The notes below the pieces were generated by a model. The model made no database searches. It saw nothing but the letters and a program-made list of their open reading frames with translations, and was not told the origin of the DNA. Below, one piece after another: positions 26,592 through 36,460 of a DNA stretch of 64,000 nucleotides. Position 1 is the first letter of the stretch, and every line of letters starts with the position of its first letter. The DNA is from Lactococcus petauri (GTDB lineage: Bacteria > Bacillota > Bacilli > Lactobacillales > Streptococcaceae): positions 124,001 to 188,000 of the forward strand of contig NZ_MUIZ01000004.1 of the NCBI RefSeq assembly GCF_002154895.1. The letters are read 5' to 3'. A program made the position numbers and the translations under genes.

Positions 26592-27119
26592 ATGAAAAAA
26601 ATTGGAAAAGGAAATATTGTTTTACTTGCATTAGTATTGTTAACGAGCCTCGCATTTATTTGGAGTACAAATTACAAAGAACAAAGCAAACTATTAGCTG
26701 ACAATATCGCACTTCCATGGTTGAGACCAAGTTTTGATCAAGAAGGAACCACAGATCAACTCGTTGCGCAGATAGCTCAAGGAGATTACTCAAGTATACA
26801 AGGTAAATGGGCAAGTGAGCGTGGTGTGAATTACGAAATCGATGGGTCACGATTTCTTTTTGGTAAGCGTGAATATTATATGATAAAAGGTGGTTATGAT
26901 AACTACGGAATTCCTTATATTATGACGGACAATAGACATTCAGCAAAACTATATTTTTATCCAGCAGGAAAACCGATTCCTACGCTTCAAGAAGATGGCA
27001 CGGTTGTCGTTTCAGATATAGCAGATCCGAGTGATACAAGTAAAAATCGTCTCTTATTTGCGCAAACAGTACTCCCTTCAGAGCAAATAAAAGAAAACGT
27101 TTTCTATCACGAAAATTAA
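26592..27119 (+). CDS. Membrane-anchored extracellular protein of unknown function
   Basis: 175-residue protein with a Lys-rich start and one hydrophobic helix (about residues 9-25) and no lipobox cysteine, so it is probably anchored by an uncleaved N-terminal helix. The exported part contains GDYSSIQGKWASERGVNYEIDG, seen in segments; this faintly recalls DUF6287-type G-x-W repeats of streptococcal surface lipoproteins. No catalytic motif is visible. AAGGGTACGG precedes the ATG. It is monocistronic between terminators. Confidence 0.6.
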   Translation: MKKIGKGNIVLLALVLLTSLAFIWSTNYKEQSKLLADNIALPWLRPSFDQEGTTDQLVAQIAQGDYSSIQGKWASERGVNYEIDGSRFLFGKREYYMIKGGYDNYGIPYIMTDNRHSAKLYFYPAGKPIPTLQEDGTVVVSDIADPSDTSKNRLLFAQTVLPSEQIKENVFYHEN

Positions 27120-27141
27120 GCTGTAATGGCTTAATTTTTTT
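27112..27141 (+). terminator. Terminator after the anchored protein
   Basis: Stem AAATTAAGC/GCTTAATTT with a T run. Confidence 0.8.
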
Positions 27142-27253
27142 AGCGCTAAATACTGTAAAGACAAGTCGAAATAAACTTTTAGACAATTTAAAGGTATTCT
27201 TTATAAAAAAGAAGAAAAAAAGTATTAAAAAGCTTTCATTTCTCTCATAGTTG

Positions 27254-27285
27254 TGATATACTAAGTCATAAGACTGTAGACAGTC
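27254..27285 (+). promoter_or_regulatory. rpsA promoter and leader hairpin
   Basis: Extended -10 TGATATACT (27254-27262), then a small hairpin GACTG-TAGA-CAGTC (27272-27285) in the 5' leader just before the GGAGGA site. It could take part in autoregulation by S1; this is inference. Confidence 0.5.
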
Positions 27286-27311
27286 AAATTGTTGGAGGAA
27301 TTTTTTTACAA

Positions 27312-28535
27312 ATGAATGAATTTGAAACATTGTTAAACAGCGTTGAGGACGTTAAAGTACGTGACGTCGTAAAGGGTGAAATCCTTACTATCGAAAACGG
27401 GCAAGCAACAGTTGCTATCGTTGGTACAGGTGTTGAAGGTGTCCTTACACTTCGCGAAATCACAAACGACCGTGATGCTGATATCAATACATTCGTAAAA
27501 CCTGGTGATATTCTTGATTTGCTTGTTATTAAACAAATCGTTGGTAAAGATGCTGAAGGTGCAAATGTATACCTTCTTTCATTGAAACGTCTTGAAGCTC
27601 GTAAAGCTTGGACTGAACTTGAAGGTAAAGAAGGCGAAATCCTTACAGTTAAAGTTACTAAAGACGTTAAAGGCGGACTTTCAGTAGACTATAACGGTGT
27701 TCGTGGATTTATCCCAGCGTCTATGATTGATACATACTTCGTTAAAGATACTAAGAAATTTGTTGGTCAAGAAATTGAAGCTAAAATTATCGAAATCAAC
27801 GCTTCTGAAAACCGCTTCATCCTTAGCCGTCGTGCTGTAGTTGAAGCTGAAACTATCGAAATGCGTAAAGAAGCTTTTGCTCAATTGAACGAAGGCGATA
27901 TCGTTGAAGGTACTGTTTCACGTGTTACTAACTTCGGTGCATTCGTTGACCTTGGTGGTATTGACGGACTTGTTCACGTTTCAGAACTTAGCCACAACCG
28001 TGTTAAACGTCCATCAGACGTTGTAAAACCTGGTGATAAAGTTGAAGTTAAAATCTTGAAACTTGATGAAGAAGCTGGTCGTCTTTCACTTTCTCTTAAA
28101 GCTACACAAGCTGGCCCATGGGAACAAGTTGAAGAAAAAGCACCAGTTGGCTCAACTGTTGAAGGAACTGTTAAACGTCTCACTGACTTTGGTGCATTCG
28201 TTGAACTCTTCCCAGGCGTTGAAGGACTTGTTCACGTTTCACAAATCTCTTGGGAACGTGTTGAAAATCCAAAAGACGTACTTAAAGTTGGTCAAGTTGT
28301 GAACGTAAAAGTTCTCGACGTGAAGCCTGAAGAAGAACGTATCTCACTTTCAATCAAAGCATTGGAAGAAGCTCCAGCTCGCCCAGCTCGTAATAACGAA
28401 GATGGCGAAAAACGTGACCGTAAACCACGTGCTCCACGTAAAGCAGCTAAACCAAGCTACGATCTTCCAGAAACTCAAGAAGGTTTCTCACTCGCAGACT
28501 TCCTTGGTGAAGACTTCGACATCAACGATTTGTAA
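27312..28535 (+). CDS. rpsA: 30S ribosomal protein S1
   Basis: RNA-binding protein of 407 residues with four S1 (OB-fold) repeats, the usual number in low-GC Gram-positives versus six in enterobacteria. The third and fourth repeats are nearly identical around VTNFGAFVDLGGIDGLVHVS and the matching LTDFGAFVELFPGVEGLVHVS (seen in parts). A basic tail RKPRAPRKAAK precedes the acidic C-terminus. GC-ending, highly expressed-type codons are frequent. GGAGGA is 12 bases from the ATG, a long spacing. Confidence 0.93.
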   Translation: MNEFETLLNSVEDVKVRDVVKGEILTIENGQATVAIVGTGVEGVLTLREITNDRDADINTFVKPGDILDLLVIKQIVGKDAEGANVYLLSLKRLEARKAWTELEGKEGEILTVKVTKDVKGGLSVDYNGVRGFIPASMIDTYFVKDTKKFVGQEIEAKIIEINASENRFILSRRAVVEAETIEMRKEAFAQLNEGDIVEGTVSRVTNFGAFVDLGGIDGLVHVSELSHNRVKRPSDVVKPGDKVEVKILKLDEEAGRLSLSLKATQAGPWEQVEEKAPVGSTVEGTVKRLTDFGAFVELFPGVEGLVHVSQISWERVENPKDVLKVGQVVNVKVLDVKPEEERISLSIKALEEAPARPARNNEDGEKRDRKPRAPRKAAKPSYDLPETQEGFSLADFLGEDFDINDL

Positions 28536-28547
28536 GAAAATCTCCAG

Positions 28548-28572
28548 AAAAGTCGCTTAAGCGACTTTTTTT
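28548..28572 (+). terminator. rpsA terminator
   Basis: Stem AAAAGTCGC-TTAA-GCGACTTTT and T run. Confidence 0.88.
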
Positions 28573-28611
28573 GATCTTTGATAAAAATTTCTTTTGGCAA
28601 TTTGAAATTGA

Positions 28612-28647
28612 CTTCTGAACTTAATAGTTCAGGAGTTTTTCTATTTT
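28612..28647 (+). terminator. Second strong hairpin terminator after rpsA
   Basis: A 10-bp stem CTTCTGAACT/AGTTCAGGAG with TAAT loop followed by TTTTTC. No gene lies between it and the rpsA terminator, so it is either a tandem terminator or the end of an unannotated small RNA. The rest of 28573-28801 shows only a weak extended -10 (TGTTAAGAT at 28762-28770). Confidence 0.65.
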
Positions 28648-28801
28648 ATTGAGGTGTCTTTGTGTTGATTGCGAAAGCTTAAAGCATTTCTGCAAGATAC
28701 AGGATATTTCGATGATTTAATTTTTCTTAACTCAAGCGAAAAATTGTGAATAGGAAAACTATGTTAAGATGAAAGAAAAATTATTAGAAAAGAGGAAACG
28801 T

Positions 28802-29566
28802 ATGGCGAGGAAGAAAACACAGTTGTCTATTGGACTAATGGGAGTTGCTTTGCTAGGGTTAGGAGGTTTGGGAGTTGGTCAAGCCAAAGCCGAATCTCTG
28901 GATAACTTGAAAGAAAGAATGGAAGAACATGTAAAGAAATTAGAAAGAAGCAGTCGTTCCGCAAATTCTGATGAAACAAGAAAAATGGAAAAAGAACTGG
29001 AAGAGATGTATCTCAAGATGGTTGATCAAGAAATGAAAGAAAATAAGATCATGGAAAAGATCGATAACTTATCAGTAGTTCCGGATAAGACAGAGCGAAC
29101 ACGTGCGCGACATGGCAGATGGACTTGGCGTGATGGCGTTATCGCTGTGACAAACAATGGAATTTCTGGAAGCTGGCATGCGGGAATAGTAGCGCCACAA
29201 AAATCATGGGTTACTGCAGAATCTTCCCCAAAAACAGGGGTTAAGCTTCAATATAACTTTGAAGGTCGTGGAACAGTAGGCAAATATAATGTCTGGCAAA
29301 CAGGTGTAAAGTCAACGACTGTCTCACAAGATTGGCATGCGGGGCATTGGGCGGGGAGACAGGTAGGCAAGCCCTATAACTATAATTTCTATAAAACTAA
29401 TAATAGAAACAGCTTTTACTGCTCGCAGCTGATTTGGGCAGCCTATATGGATGTTGCCAAGGTTAATCTCAATACCTCCGCTTACGATATCCCAGGTGCA
29501 CGTGCTATCCATCCTTCCGAGTTGCTTTATAATAATAAAGTCCAGTTGATTTATCGCGCAAAATAA
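28802..29566 (+). CDS. Secreted YiiX/YebB-like (permuted NlpC/P60) hydrolase
   Basis: Exported protein of 254 residues. A signal peptide with twin hydrophobic stretch ends near AKAES (about residue 31). A charged, probably coiled-coil region (about 32-85) precedes the catalytic domain. Candidate catalytic residues are His126 in SWHAGIVAP and Cys207 in FYCSQLIWAAY, in the order typical of permuted papain-like YiiX/YebB enzymes; these cleave amide or ester bonds in cell wall or lipid substrates. The ATG has GAGGAA upstream; an earlier ATG at 28769 overlaps the promoter. Followed by a membrane-anchored propeller-like gene after 16 bases. Confidence 0.75.
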   Translation: MARKKTQLSIGLMGVALLGLGGLGVGQAKAESLDNLKERMEEHVKKLERSSRSANSDETRKMEKELEEMYLKMVDQEMKENKIMEKIDNLSVVPDKTERTRARHGRWTWRDGVIAVTNNGISGSWHAGIVAPQKSWVTAESSPKTGVKLQYNFEGRGTVGKYNVWQTGVKSTTVSQDWHAGHWAGRQVGKPYNYNFYKTNNRNSFYCSQLIWAAYMDVAKVNLNTSAYDIPGARAIHPSELLYNNKVQLIYRAK

Positions 29567-29582
29567 GGATGTCTACCAGACA

Positions 29583-30740
29583 ATGAAAAAAATAATACTA
29601 CTAGTCCTAGCTACTGTTTTACTCTCGCTTGGTGCGGTCTTTTTAGTCTATAGAAGCTTCCCTAAAGGAGAACAAACCTTTAAAACGAGTAAAAAAACTG
29701 ACTTTTATATCATGTCGTCCAAAAAGATTGTAGGTTTTGAGCGGACAGATAAAGGGGTAAATAAACGCTCAGAAGACAAAGTAAAGCTAGGAGAGCAGAC
29801 CGCAACCCATAATCTGCAACCTGATTCTAAAAATAATCATTTCTTTGTCTTTGAAGATTTTACATCAGGTCCTTTTTCTAGTGAGCAGCAAACAGTAGTC
29901 AGTTTAGATCTTCAAAAAGGAAGATTATCAAAAGCAGAATATCCTGAAGGGCCAATCACAGGTGCGGGATTTGATGGAAATTTTTACTATCCTATGACCA
30001 GTCAATATAAGGGAGGATCTATTCATAAATATGATAAGTCGAAAACACTAAAAAAACAGTATAAATTCCCAGATACAGCTGACAACGTGATGCCTGCTGC
30101 AGCAACCGATGAGCATTATCTTTATGTTTTGAATAATGTGACGAATGAGGGGGAAAAGTATACACACAACAATCTTGTGACTTTTGATAAAAACAATTTA
30201 ACGAAAGTAGATGAAAGGTTAATCACCAATGCAAGTCCTAATGTAGCAAACTCAGAAGGCTTTATGGATATAAAACTAATAGGAAATAAATTTTACCTGA
30301 CCAATAGAGGGAATCGCTTGAAGAGCAATCCTTATGAACCGACTCCACAAGATAAATTAGTTATCCTTGATAAAGACAGTTTGGCACGTAAGGAAGTTAG
30401 CTTGGGGCAAGATGAACCACATAAAATAGCAGTATCTAATGATGAAAAAACTTTAGCCATTAGTCATGCGAATGACAGTTTTGATACCTCAATGATAATA
30501 AGTTTCTACGACATAGATAGCCAAAAAATTCGGAGGTTAGTACTTGATGAATCACTCATGGAGAACTATTCTACAGAAGACATGCTAATTAATGTCGACT
30601 TTGATAAAGACGGCAAAGTTTGGATTTTAACTTGGAAAAATCTTCTTGTATATGATTTAGAAAAGCAAGAAAAAATTTTCGGACTTGATTTAGTAAAATA
30701 TGACTTAGAATACGCACATTTATTAGCTTTGAAGAAATGA
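29583..30740 (+). CDS. Membrane-anchored beta-propeller-like protein
   Basis: Protein of 385 residues with an N-terminal transmembrane anchor (residues 4-22) and an extracellular domain made of repeated beta-rich segments such as GFDGNFYYPM, DEHYLYVLNNVT and IGNKFYLTNRG, suggesting a WD/YVTN-like propeller. No catalytic motif is seen and I do not recognise a named family. The close spacing behind the secreted hydrolase suggests a pair. The ribosome site is weak: AAGGA lies 13 bases before the ATG. Confidence 0.6.
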   Translation: MKKIILLVLATVLLSLGAVFLVYRSFPKGEQTFKTSKKTDFYIMSSKKIVGFERTDKGVNKRSEDKVKLGEQTATHNLQPDSKNNHFFVFEDFTSGPFSSEQQTVVSLDLQKGRLSKAEYPEGPITGAGFDGNFYYPMTSQYKGGSIHKYDKSKTLKKQYKFPDTADNVMPAAATDEHYLYVLNNVTNEGEKYTHNNLVTFDKNNLTKVDERLITNASPNVANSEGFMDIKLIGNKFYLTNRGNRLKSNPYEPTPQDKLVILDKDSLARKEVSLGQDEPHKIAVSNDEKTLAISHANDSFDTSMIISFYDIDSQKIRRLVLDESLMENYSTEDMLINVDFDKDGKVWILTWKNLLVYDLEKQEKIFGLDLVKYDLEYAHLLALKK

Positions 30741-30776
30741 TACCTCACGTGATAAAAAATATTCTTTACCTTTTTG

Positions 30777-30825
30777 TTGCTCATTTTGTTTAAAAATGCT
30801 ATCATATTTTTAAGCAACCGCTTGC
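30777..30825 (+). promoter_or_regulatory. dexB promoter with MalR-type operator
   Basis: TTGCTC, 17-bp spacer, TATCAT preceded by TGC. GCAACCGCTTGC (30814-30825) covers the expected start of transcription and fits the LacI/MalR operator form GCAANCGNTTGC. Confidence 0.65.
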
Positions 30826-30851
30826 GTAAAAAATGAAAAAAGAGGAAATAA

Positions 30852-32483
<1,632 letters not shown>

Positions 32484-32493
32484 ATTACAAACC

Positions 32494-32523
32494 ACCTTAC
32501 TTCAATCGGAGTAAGGTTTTTTT
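32494..32523 (+). terminator. dexB terminator
   Basis: Stem ACCTTACT/AGTAAGGT plus T run. Confidence 0.85.
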
Positions 32524-32561
32524 GTGCATCTTTTAACAGAAAAACATTTACATTTAAATTG

Positions 32562-32608
32562 TTGACAAATGAAAAATAATTACTTATAATAAAAGAAAGC
32601 GTTATCAA
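32562..32608 (+). promoter_or_regulatory. Gluconate operon promoter with cre
   Basis: TTGACA, 17-bp spacer, TATAAT (32585-32590). AAGAAAGCGTTATCAA (32593-32608) matches the cre consensus with one mismatch and covers the start site, predicting CcpA repression. Confidence 0.85.
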
Positions 32609-32642
32609 AATATTGACAGATAATTTAAGGAGAGTAGATATA

Positions 32643-33548
32643 ATGAAATTTGGAATAATCGGTCTTGGAAAAATGGGCTACAACTTAGTACAAAATGCTG
32701 TGGATCATGGTATCGAAGTGGTGGCTTTTGATCAAAATGAAGCGATTGCGCATGAAGCAGAAAAATATTCTGAAAAAATAACCGCAGCTCATAGCTTGGA
32801 AAATCTTTTAAGTAAACTTCCAAGTCCTAAGATAGTATGGGTAATGTTGCCAGCCGGAGAAGCGACAAATTCAACAATTGAACAGCTTTCTGAACAACTC
32901 TCTGCGGGCGACATTCTTATTGATGGCGGAAATTCTAATTATAAAGACAACTTGAAGCAAAATGAAGAACTTAAAAAGAAGGGGATTCACTTTTTCGATG
33001 TTGGAACTTCGGGAGGAATGGCTGGTGCACGTTCTGGCGGAAATTTTATGATTGGTGGAGATGACGAGGCATCTTGGAAAGTTCTTGAACCACTATTTAA
33101 AGCCTTGGCGCAAGAGAACGGTTATCTCTATACTGGAAAATTAGGGAGCGGGCATTATCTCAAAATGATTCACAATGGGATTGAATATGGCATGATGCAG
33201 GCTATTGCTGAAGGCTTTGAAATTTTGGAAGCTTCACCTTATGATTATGATTACGAGGCGGTAGCAAAACTATGGAATCATGGTTCGGTTATTCGTAGCT
33301 GGTTGATGGAATTGGCTGAAGCACAGTTTGCTCAAGACCCAAAATTAGAAGATATTGCAGGAAAAGTTGCAGCTTCGGGTGAAGGAAAATGGACAGTGGA
33401 AGAAAGTCTAGATTTAGAAGTCCCTGCCCCAATCATTGCTCTCTCACTCATGATGCGAAATCGTAGTTTACAAGAAGATACAATGACAGGGAAAGTTGTT
33501 GCTGCCTTGCGCAATGGCTTTGGTGGACATGCAGTAGTAGAAAAGTAA
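32643..33548 (+). CDS. gnd: 6-phosphogluconate dehydrogenase, decarboxylating, short form
   Basis: NAD(P)-dependent enzyme of 301 residues (YqeC/GntZ-like short class) converting 6-phosphogluconate to ribulose 5-phosphate and CO2. The Rossmann motif GIIGLGKMG is at residues 3-11, the substrate motif DGGNSNYKDN follows, and the catalytic lysine is in HYLKMIHNGIEYG. The short class lacks the long C-terminal extension of standard Gnd. AAGGAG supports the ATG at 32643 over an upstream in-frame codon. First gene of a gluconate operon. Confidence 0.9.
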   Translation: MKFGIIGLGKMGYNLVQNAVDHGIEVVAFDQNEAIAHEAEKYSEKITAAHSLENLLSKLPSPKIVWVMLPAGEATNSTIEQLSEQLSAGDILIDGGNSNYKDNLKQNEELKKKGIHFFDVGTSGGMAGARSGGNFMIGGDDEASWKVLEPLFKALAQENGYLYTGKLGSGHYLKMIHNGIEYGMMQAIAEGFEILEASPYDYDYEAVAKLWNHGSVIRSWLMELAEAQFAQDPKLEDIAGKVAASGEGKWTVEESLDLEVPAPIIALSLMMRNRSLQEDTMTGKVVAALRNGFGGHAVVEK

Positions 33549-33557
33549 GGAGAAAAA

Positions 33558-35054
33558 ATGGAATATTTGATTGGTCTTGACCTAGGGACGACTGCAACCA
33601 AGGCAGTTCTCTTTAAAAAAGACGGAGAAATCGTGGCTAGTAGCAGTCATGGCTATAAACTTCATCGGGATTCGACAGGAATGGCAGAAGAATCCCTGGA
33701 AGACATTTTCGAAGCTGTTTTGATTACTATTCGTGAGGTTTCAATTCATCTAGAAGAGGAAGATGAGCTCTTAGCTGTATCTTTCAGTACACAACTGCAC
33801 TCGCTTATTGCTTTTGACCAAGAGTGGCAACCTTTGACAAGAGTGATTACGTGGGCAGATACACGAGCAGTTGCTTTTACAGATGAACTGAAGTCTTCAG
33901 GACAAGGTTTTGAAATTTATCAACGAACAGGAACACCGATTCATCCGATGGCGCCACTCTCAAAACTTTTATGGCTAGCAAGTGAACGCCCAGAAGTTTT
34001 TGAAAATGCAACGCACTATCTTGACTTGAAAGGTTATATTTTCTATCGTCTCTTTAAAACGAACAAGATGGACTTGTCGGTTGCAACTGGAACAGGAATT
34101 TTTAATATTCATGAGTTGAACTGGGACAAGGAAGTTCTAAAACTCGTGAAAGTTTCCCAACAGCAACTTCCACAAGTCGTTGAACCTTATGAGATTGAAG
34201 AGGGAATGCCTTCAGAATTTGCCAAGAAGATGGGCATTCCTGAGACAACTAAGTTTGTCTGGGGCGCAGGAGATGGTCCACTTTCTAATCTTGGTGTTAA
34301 CGCCATTAAACCAGGAGTAGCTGCAATTACTATTGGGACTTCAGGCGCGATTCGTGTGGTAACAGACAAGCCACGTGTTGATGCTAAAGCACGGACATTT
34401 ACCTATGCTTTGGATAAGGAACATTGGGTAGTTGGAGGTCCAGTTAACTCTGGTGGCGATGTTTTCCGTTGGGTAAGAGATCAAATTTTCGATGAGGAAT
34501 TAAACTTTGACGAAATTACTGAGATTGCCGCGCAGATAGAGGCGGGAGCAGAAGGTCTGCTTTTCCATCCTTATTTGGGCGGGGAACGTGCTCCTCTTTG
34601 GGATGCTAATGCCAGAGGCTCCTTCTTTGGCTTAAACCATGGACATAATCGGGATCATATGGCCCGCGCCGTTTTAGAGGGTGTAATGTTCAATCTTTAC
34701 ATGGTGGCTCTAAGTTTGATTGAAGTGACCGGAGATTTAAAGCAAATCCAAGCAACAGGCGGATTTGTCAGTTCAGAGTTATGGACACAAATTTTAGCTG
34801 ATATTTTTGAACAACCAATTAATGTGCCAGAAAGCAAGGAAGCAGGCTGTTTAGCAGCTGTGGTAATGGCAGAAAAAGCCTTAGGATTGATTGATGATTT
34901 GGGTGTTGTTGAGCAAATGATCGGATCTAATGCAACCTACAAACCTAACAGTAAGAATTTTAAAGCTTATAGAGAATTATCAATCATTTTTGTACAATTG
35001 GCCCGTAGTTTTGAAGAAAGTTATAAGGTTATAGCTGACTATCAGCGTAAATAA
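33558..35054 (+). CDS. gntK: Gluconate kinase (FGGY family)
   Basis: Kinase of 498 residues that phosphorylates imported gluconate to 6-phosphogluconate. The phosphate-1 motif GLDLGTTATKAVLF is at the N-terminus. The FGGY core QATGGFVSSELW and GGERAPLWDANARG lie in the C-terminal half. Position between gnd and gntP fixes the substrate as gluconate with good confidence. AAGGAG lies before the ATG, ten bases after gnd. Confidence 0.92.
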   Translation: MEYLIGLDLGTTATKAVLFKKDGEIVASSSHGYKLHRDSTGMAEESLEDIFEAVLITIREVSIHLEEEDELLAVSFSTQLHSLIAFDQEWQPLTRVITWADTRAVAFTDELKSSGQGFEIYQRTGTPIHPMAPLSKLLWLASERPEVFENATHYLDLKGYIFYRLFKTNKMDLSVATGTGIFNIHELNWDKEVLKLVKVSQQQLPQVVEPYEIEEGMPSEFAKKMGIPETTKFVWGAGDGPLSNLGVNAIKPGVAAITIGTSGAIRVVTDKPRVDAKARTFTYALDKEHWVVGGPVNSGGDVFRWVRDQIFDEELNFDEITEIAAQIEAGAEGLLFHPYLGGERAPLWDANARGSFFGLNHGHNRDHMARAVLEGVMFNLYMVALSLIEVTGDLKQIQATGGFVSSELWTQILADIFEQPINVPESKEAGCLAAVVMAEKALGLIDDLGVVEQMIGSNATYKPNSKNFKAYRELSIIFVQLARSFEESYKVIADYQRK

Positions 35055-35070
35055 AAGTTAGGAGATTTTT

Positions 35071-36423
35071 ATGGATTTACTTATCGTTTTGGTCGGAGTA
35101 TTGATCTTGCTTTTCTTGATTGGGAAAGCTAAGTTGAATACTTTTGTCTCTCTGGTTATCGTTTCCTTTATTGTTGCGATGCTTCTTGGGATTGATTTAG
35201 CAAAGATTCCAACTTCTATCGAAACAGGGATTGGCGGGCAGCTCGGTCATTTAGGAATTATCTTTGGGTTTGGAGCCATGCTTGGCCGCTTGGTCTCAGA
35301 TGCCGGCGGTGCCTATCGTATTGCGCACACGCTGATTGACAAATTTGGGAATAAAAGGATTCAGCTTGCTGTTGTTTTAGCTTCCTTTATCATTGGAATC
35401 GCACTTTTCTTTGAAGTCGGTATGGTTCTTTTAATTCCAATTATCTTTGCGATTGCTGCAGAACTCGCTATTCCAATCCTCTATTTGGGTATTCCGATGG
35501 TTGCAGCTCTGTCTGTGGCCCATGGATTCCTCCCACCTCACCCTGGACCTACAGCCATTGCAGGTGTTTACGGGGCAAATATGGGCTTAGTCCTTCTTTA
35601 TGGCTTTATTATTGCCGTACCTACAGTTCTCATCGCAGGACCTCTCTTTACAAAATTTGCGAAAAAGATGGTACCGGATGCTTTTTCAAGAAAAGGCAAT
35701 CTGTCAACAGTTGGAGAATATAAAGAGTTCAGACTTGAAGAAACACCCTCTTTCTTGTCAGCAACGCTTACCTCACTTATGCCAGTTCTTTTAATGGCCA
35801 TTTCTACTTTATACGTGATGGTGGCACATGGAGGCAAAACACCAAAAAATCCAAGTGCGCTAGATAATATAGTTGCTTTTATTGGTAGCCCGGATGTGGC
35901 AATGCTTCTTTCACTACTTATCGCTATCTTTACCATGGGTATTTTCCGTAAGATTCCAATGAAGCGTTTAATGGCATCAGCAGAAGCTTCTATTAAACAG
36001 ATTGCCATGATGCTCCTAATTATTGGTGGTGGTGGTGCCTTTAAACAAGTCCTTATTGATGGTGGTGTGGGTGACTCAGTTGCTCAAATCTTCCAAGGTA
36101 GTCGTCTGTCACCCTTGATTTTAGCTTGGTTAATTGCTGTTGTTCTACGTTTAGCTTTGGGTTCTGCCACAGTTGCAGCCTTAACTGCAGCTGGACTCGT
36201 TTTACCTTTAATGGCAGCTACAGGTACAAATCCGGCTTTGTTAGTTATCGCTACAGGCGCAGGCTCCCTTTTCTTTAGTCATGTCAATGACGCAGGTTTC
36301 TGGATGTTTAAAGAATATTTCAATCTTACAGTCAAAGAAACGCTGTTAACATGGTCGCTTTTAGAAACATTAATTGCCATTGTTGGGCTCGTTGGAGCAC
36401 TTATATTAAATGTGTTTGTATAA
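35071..36423 (+). CDS. gntP: Gluconate permease, GntP family
   Basis: Integral membrane H+/gluconate symporter of 450 residues with about 12 hydrophobic segments. Family signatures include GFLPPHPGPTAIAG and SVNDAGFW-like text (SHVNDAGFWMFKEYF). It completes a minimal uptake-kinase-dehydrogenase route into the pentose phosphate pathway. No dedicated GntR regulator lies beside the operon. TTAGGAG precedes the ATG. Confidence 0.92.
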   Translation: MDLLIVLVGVLILLFLIGKAKLNTFVSLVIVSFIVAMLLGIDLAKIPTSIETGIGGQLGHLGIIFGFGAMLGRLVSDAGGAYRIAHTLIDKFGNKRIQLAVVLASFIIGIALFFEVGMVLLIPIIFAIAAELAIPILYLGIPMVAALSVAHGFLPPHPGPTAIAGVYGANMGLVLLYGFIIAVPTVLIAGPLFTKFAKKMVPDAFSRKGNLSTVGEYKEFRLEETPSFLSATLTSLMPVLLMAISTLYVMVAHGGKTPKNPSALDNIVAFIGSPDVAMLLSLLIAIFTMGIFRKIPMKRLMASAEASIKQIAMMLLIIGGGGAFKQVLIDGGVGDSVAQIFQGSRLSPLILAWLIAVVLRLALGSATVAALTAAGLVLPLMAATGTNPALLVIATGAGSLFFSHVNDAGFWMFKEYFNLTVKETLLTWSLLETLIAIVGLVGALILNVFV

Positions 36424-36424
36424 G

Positions 36425-36450
36425 AAAAAAAGCCATTAGAAGTTCTCTAA
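36425..36450. terminator. Bidirectional terminator gntP / nhaC
   Basis: Stem AAAAAGCCATTAGA/TCTAATGGCTTTTT between convergent genes. Confidence 0.88.
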
Positions 36451-36460
36451 TGGCTTTTTA

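Noticed and set aside
35598..36008. 136-codon minus-strand frame inside gntP
   Set aside because: Shadow of the permease; composition reflects the opposite strand.
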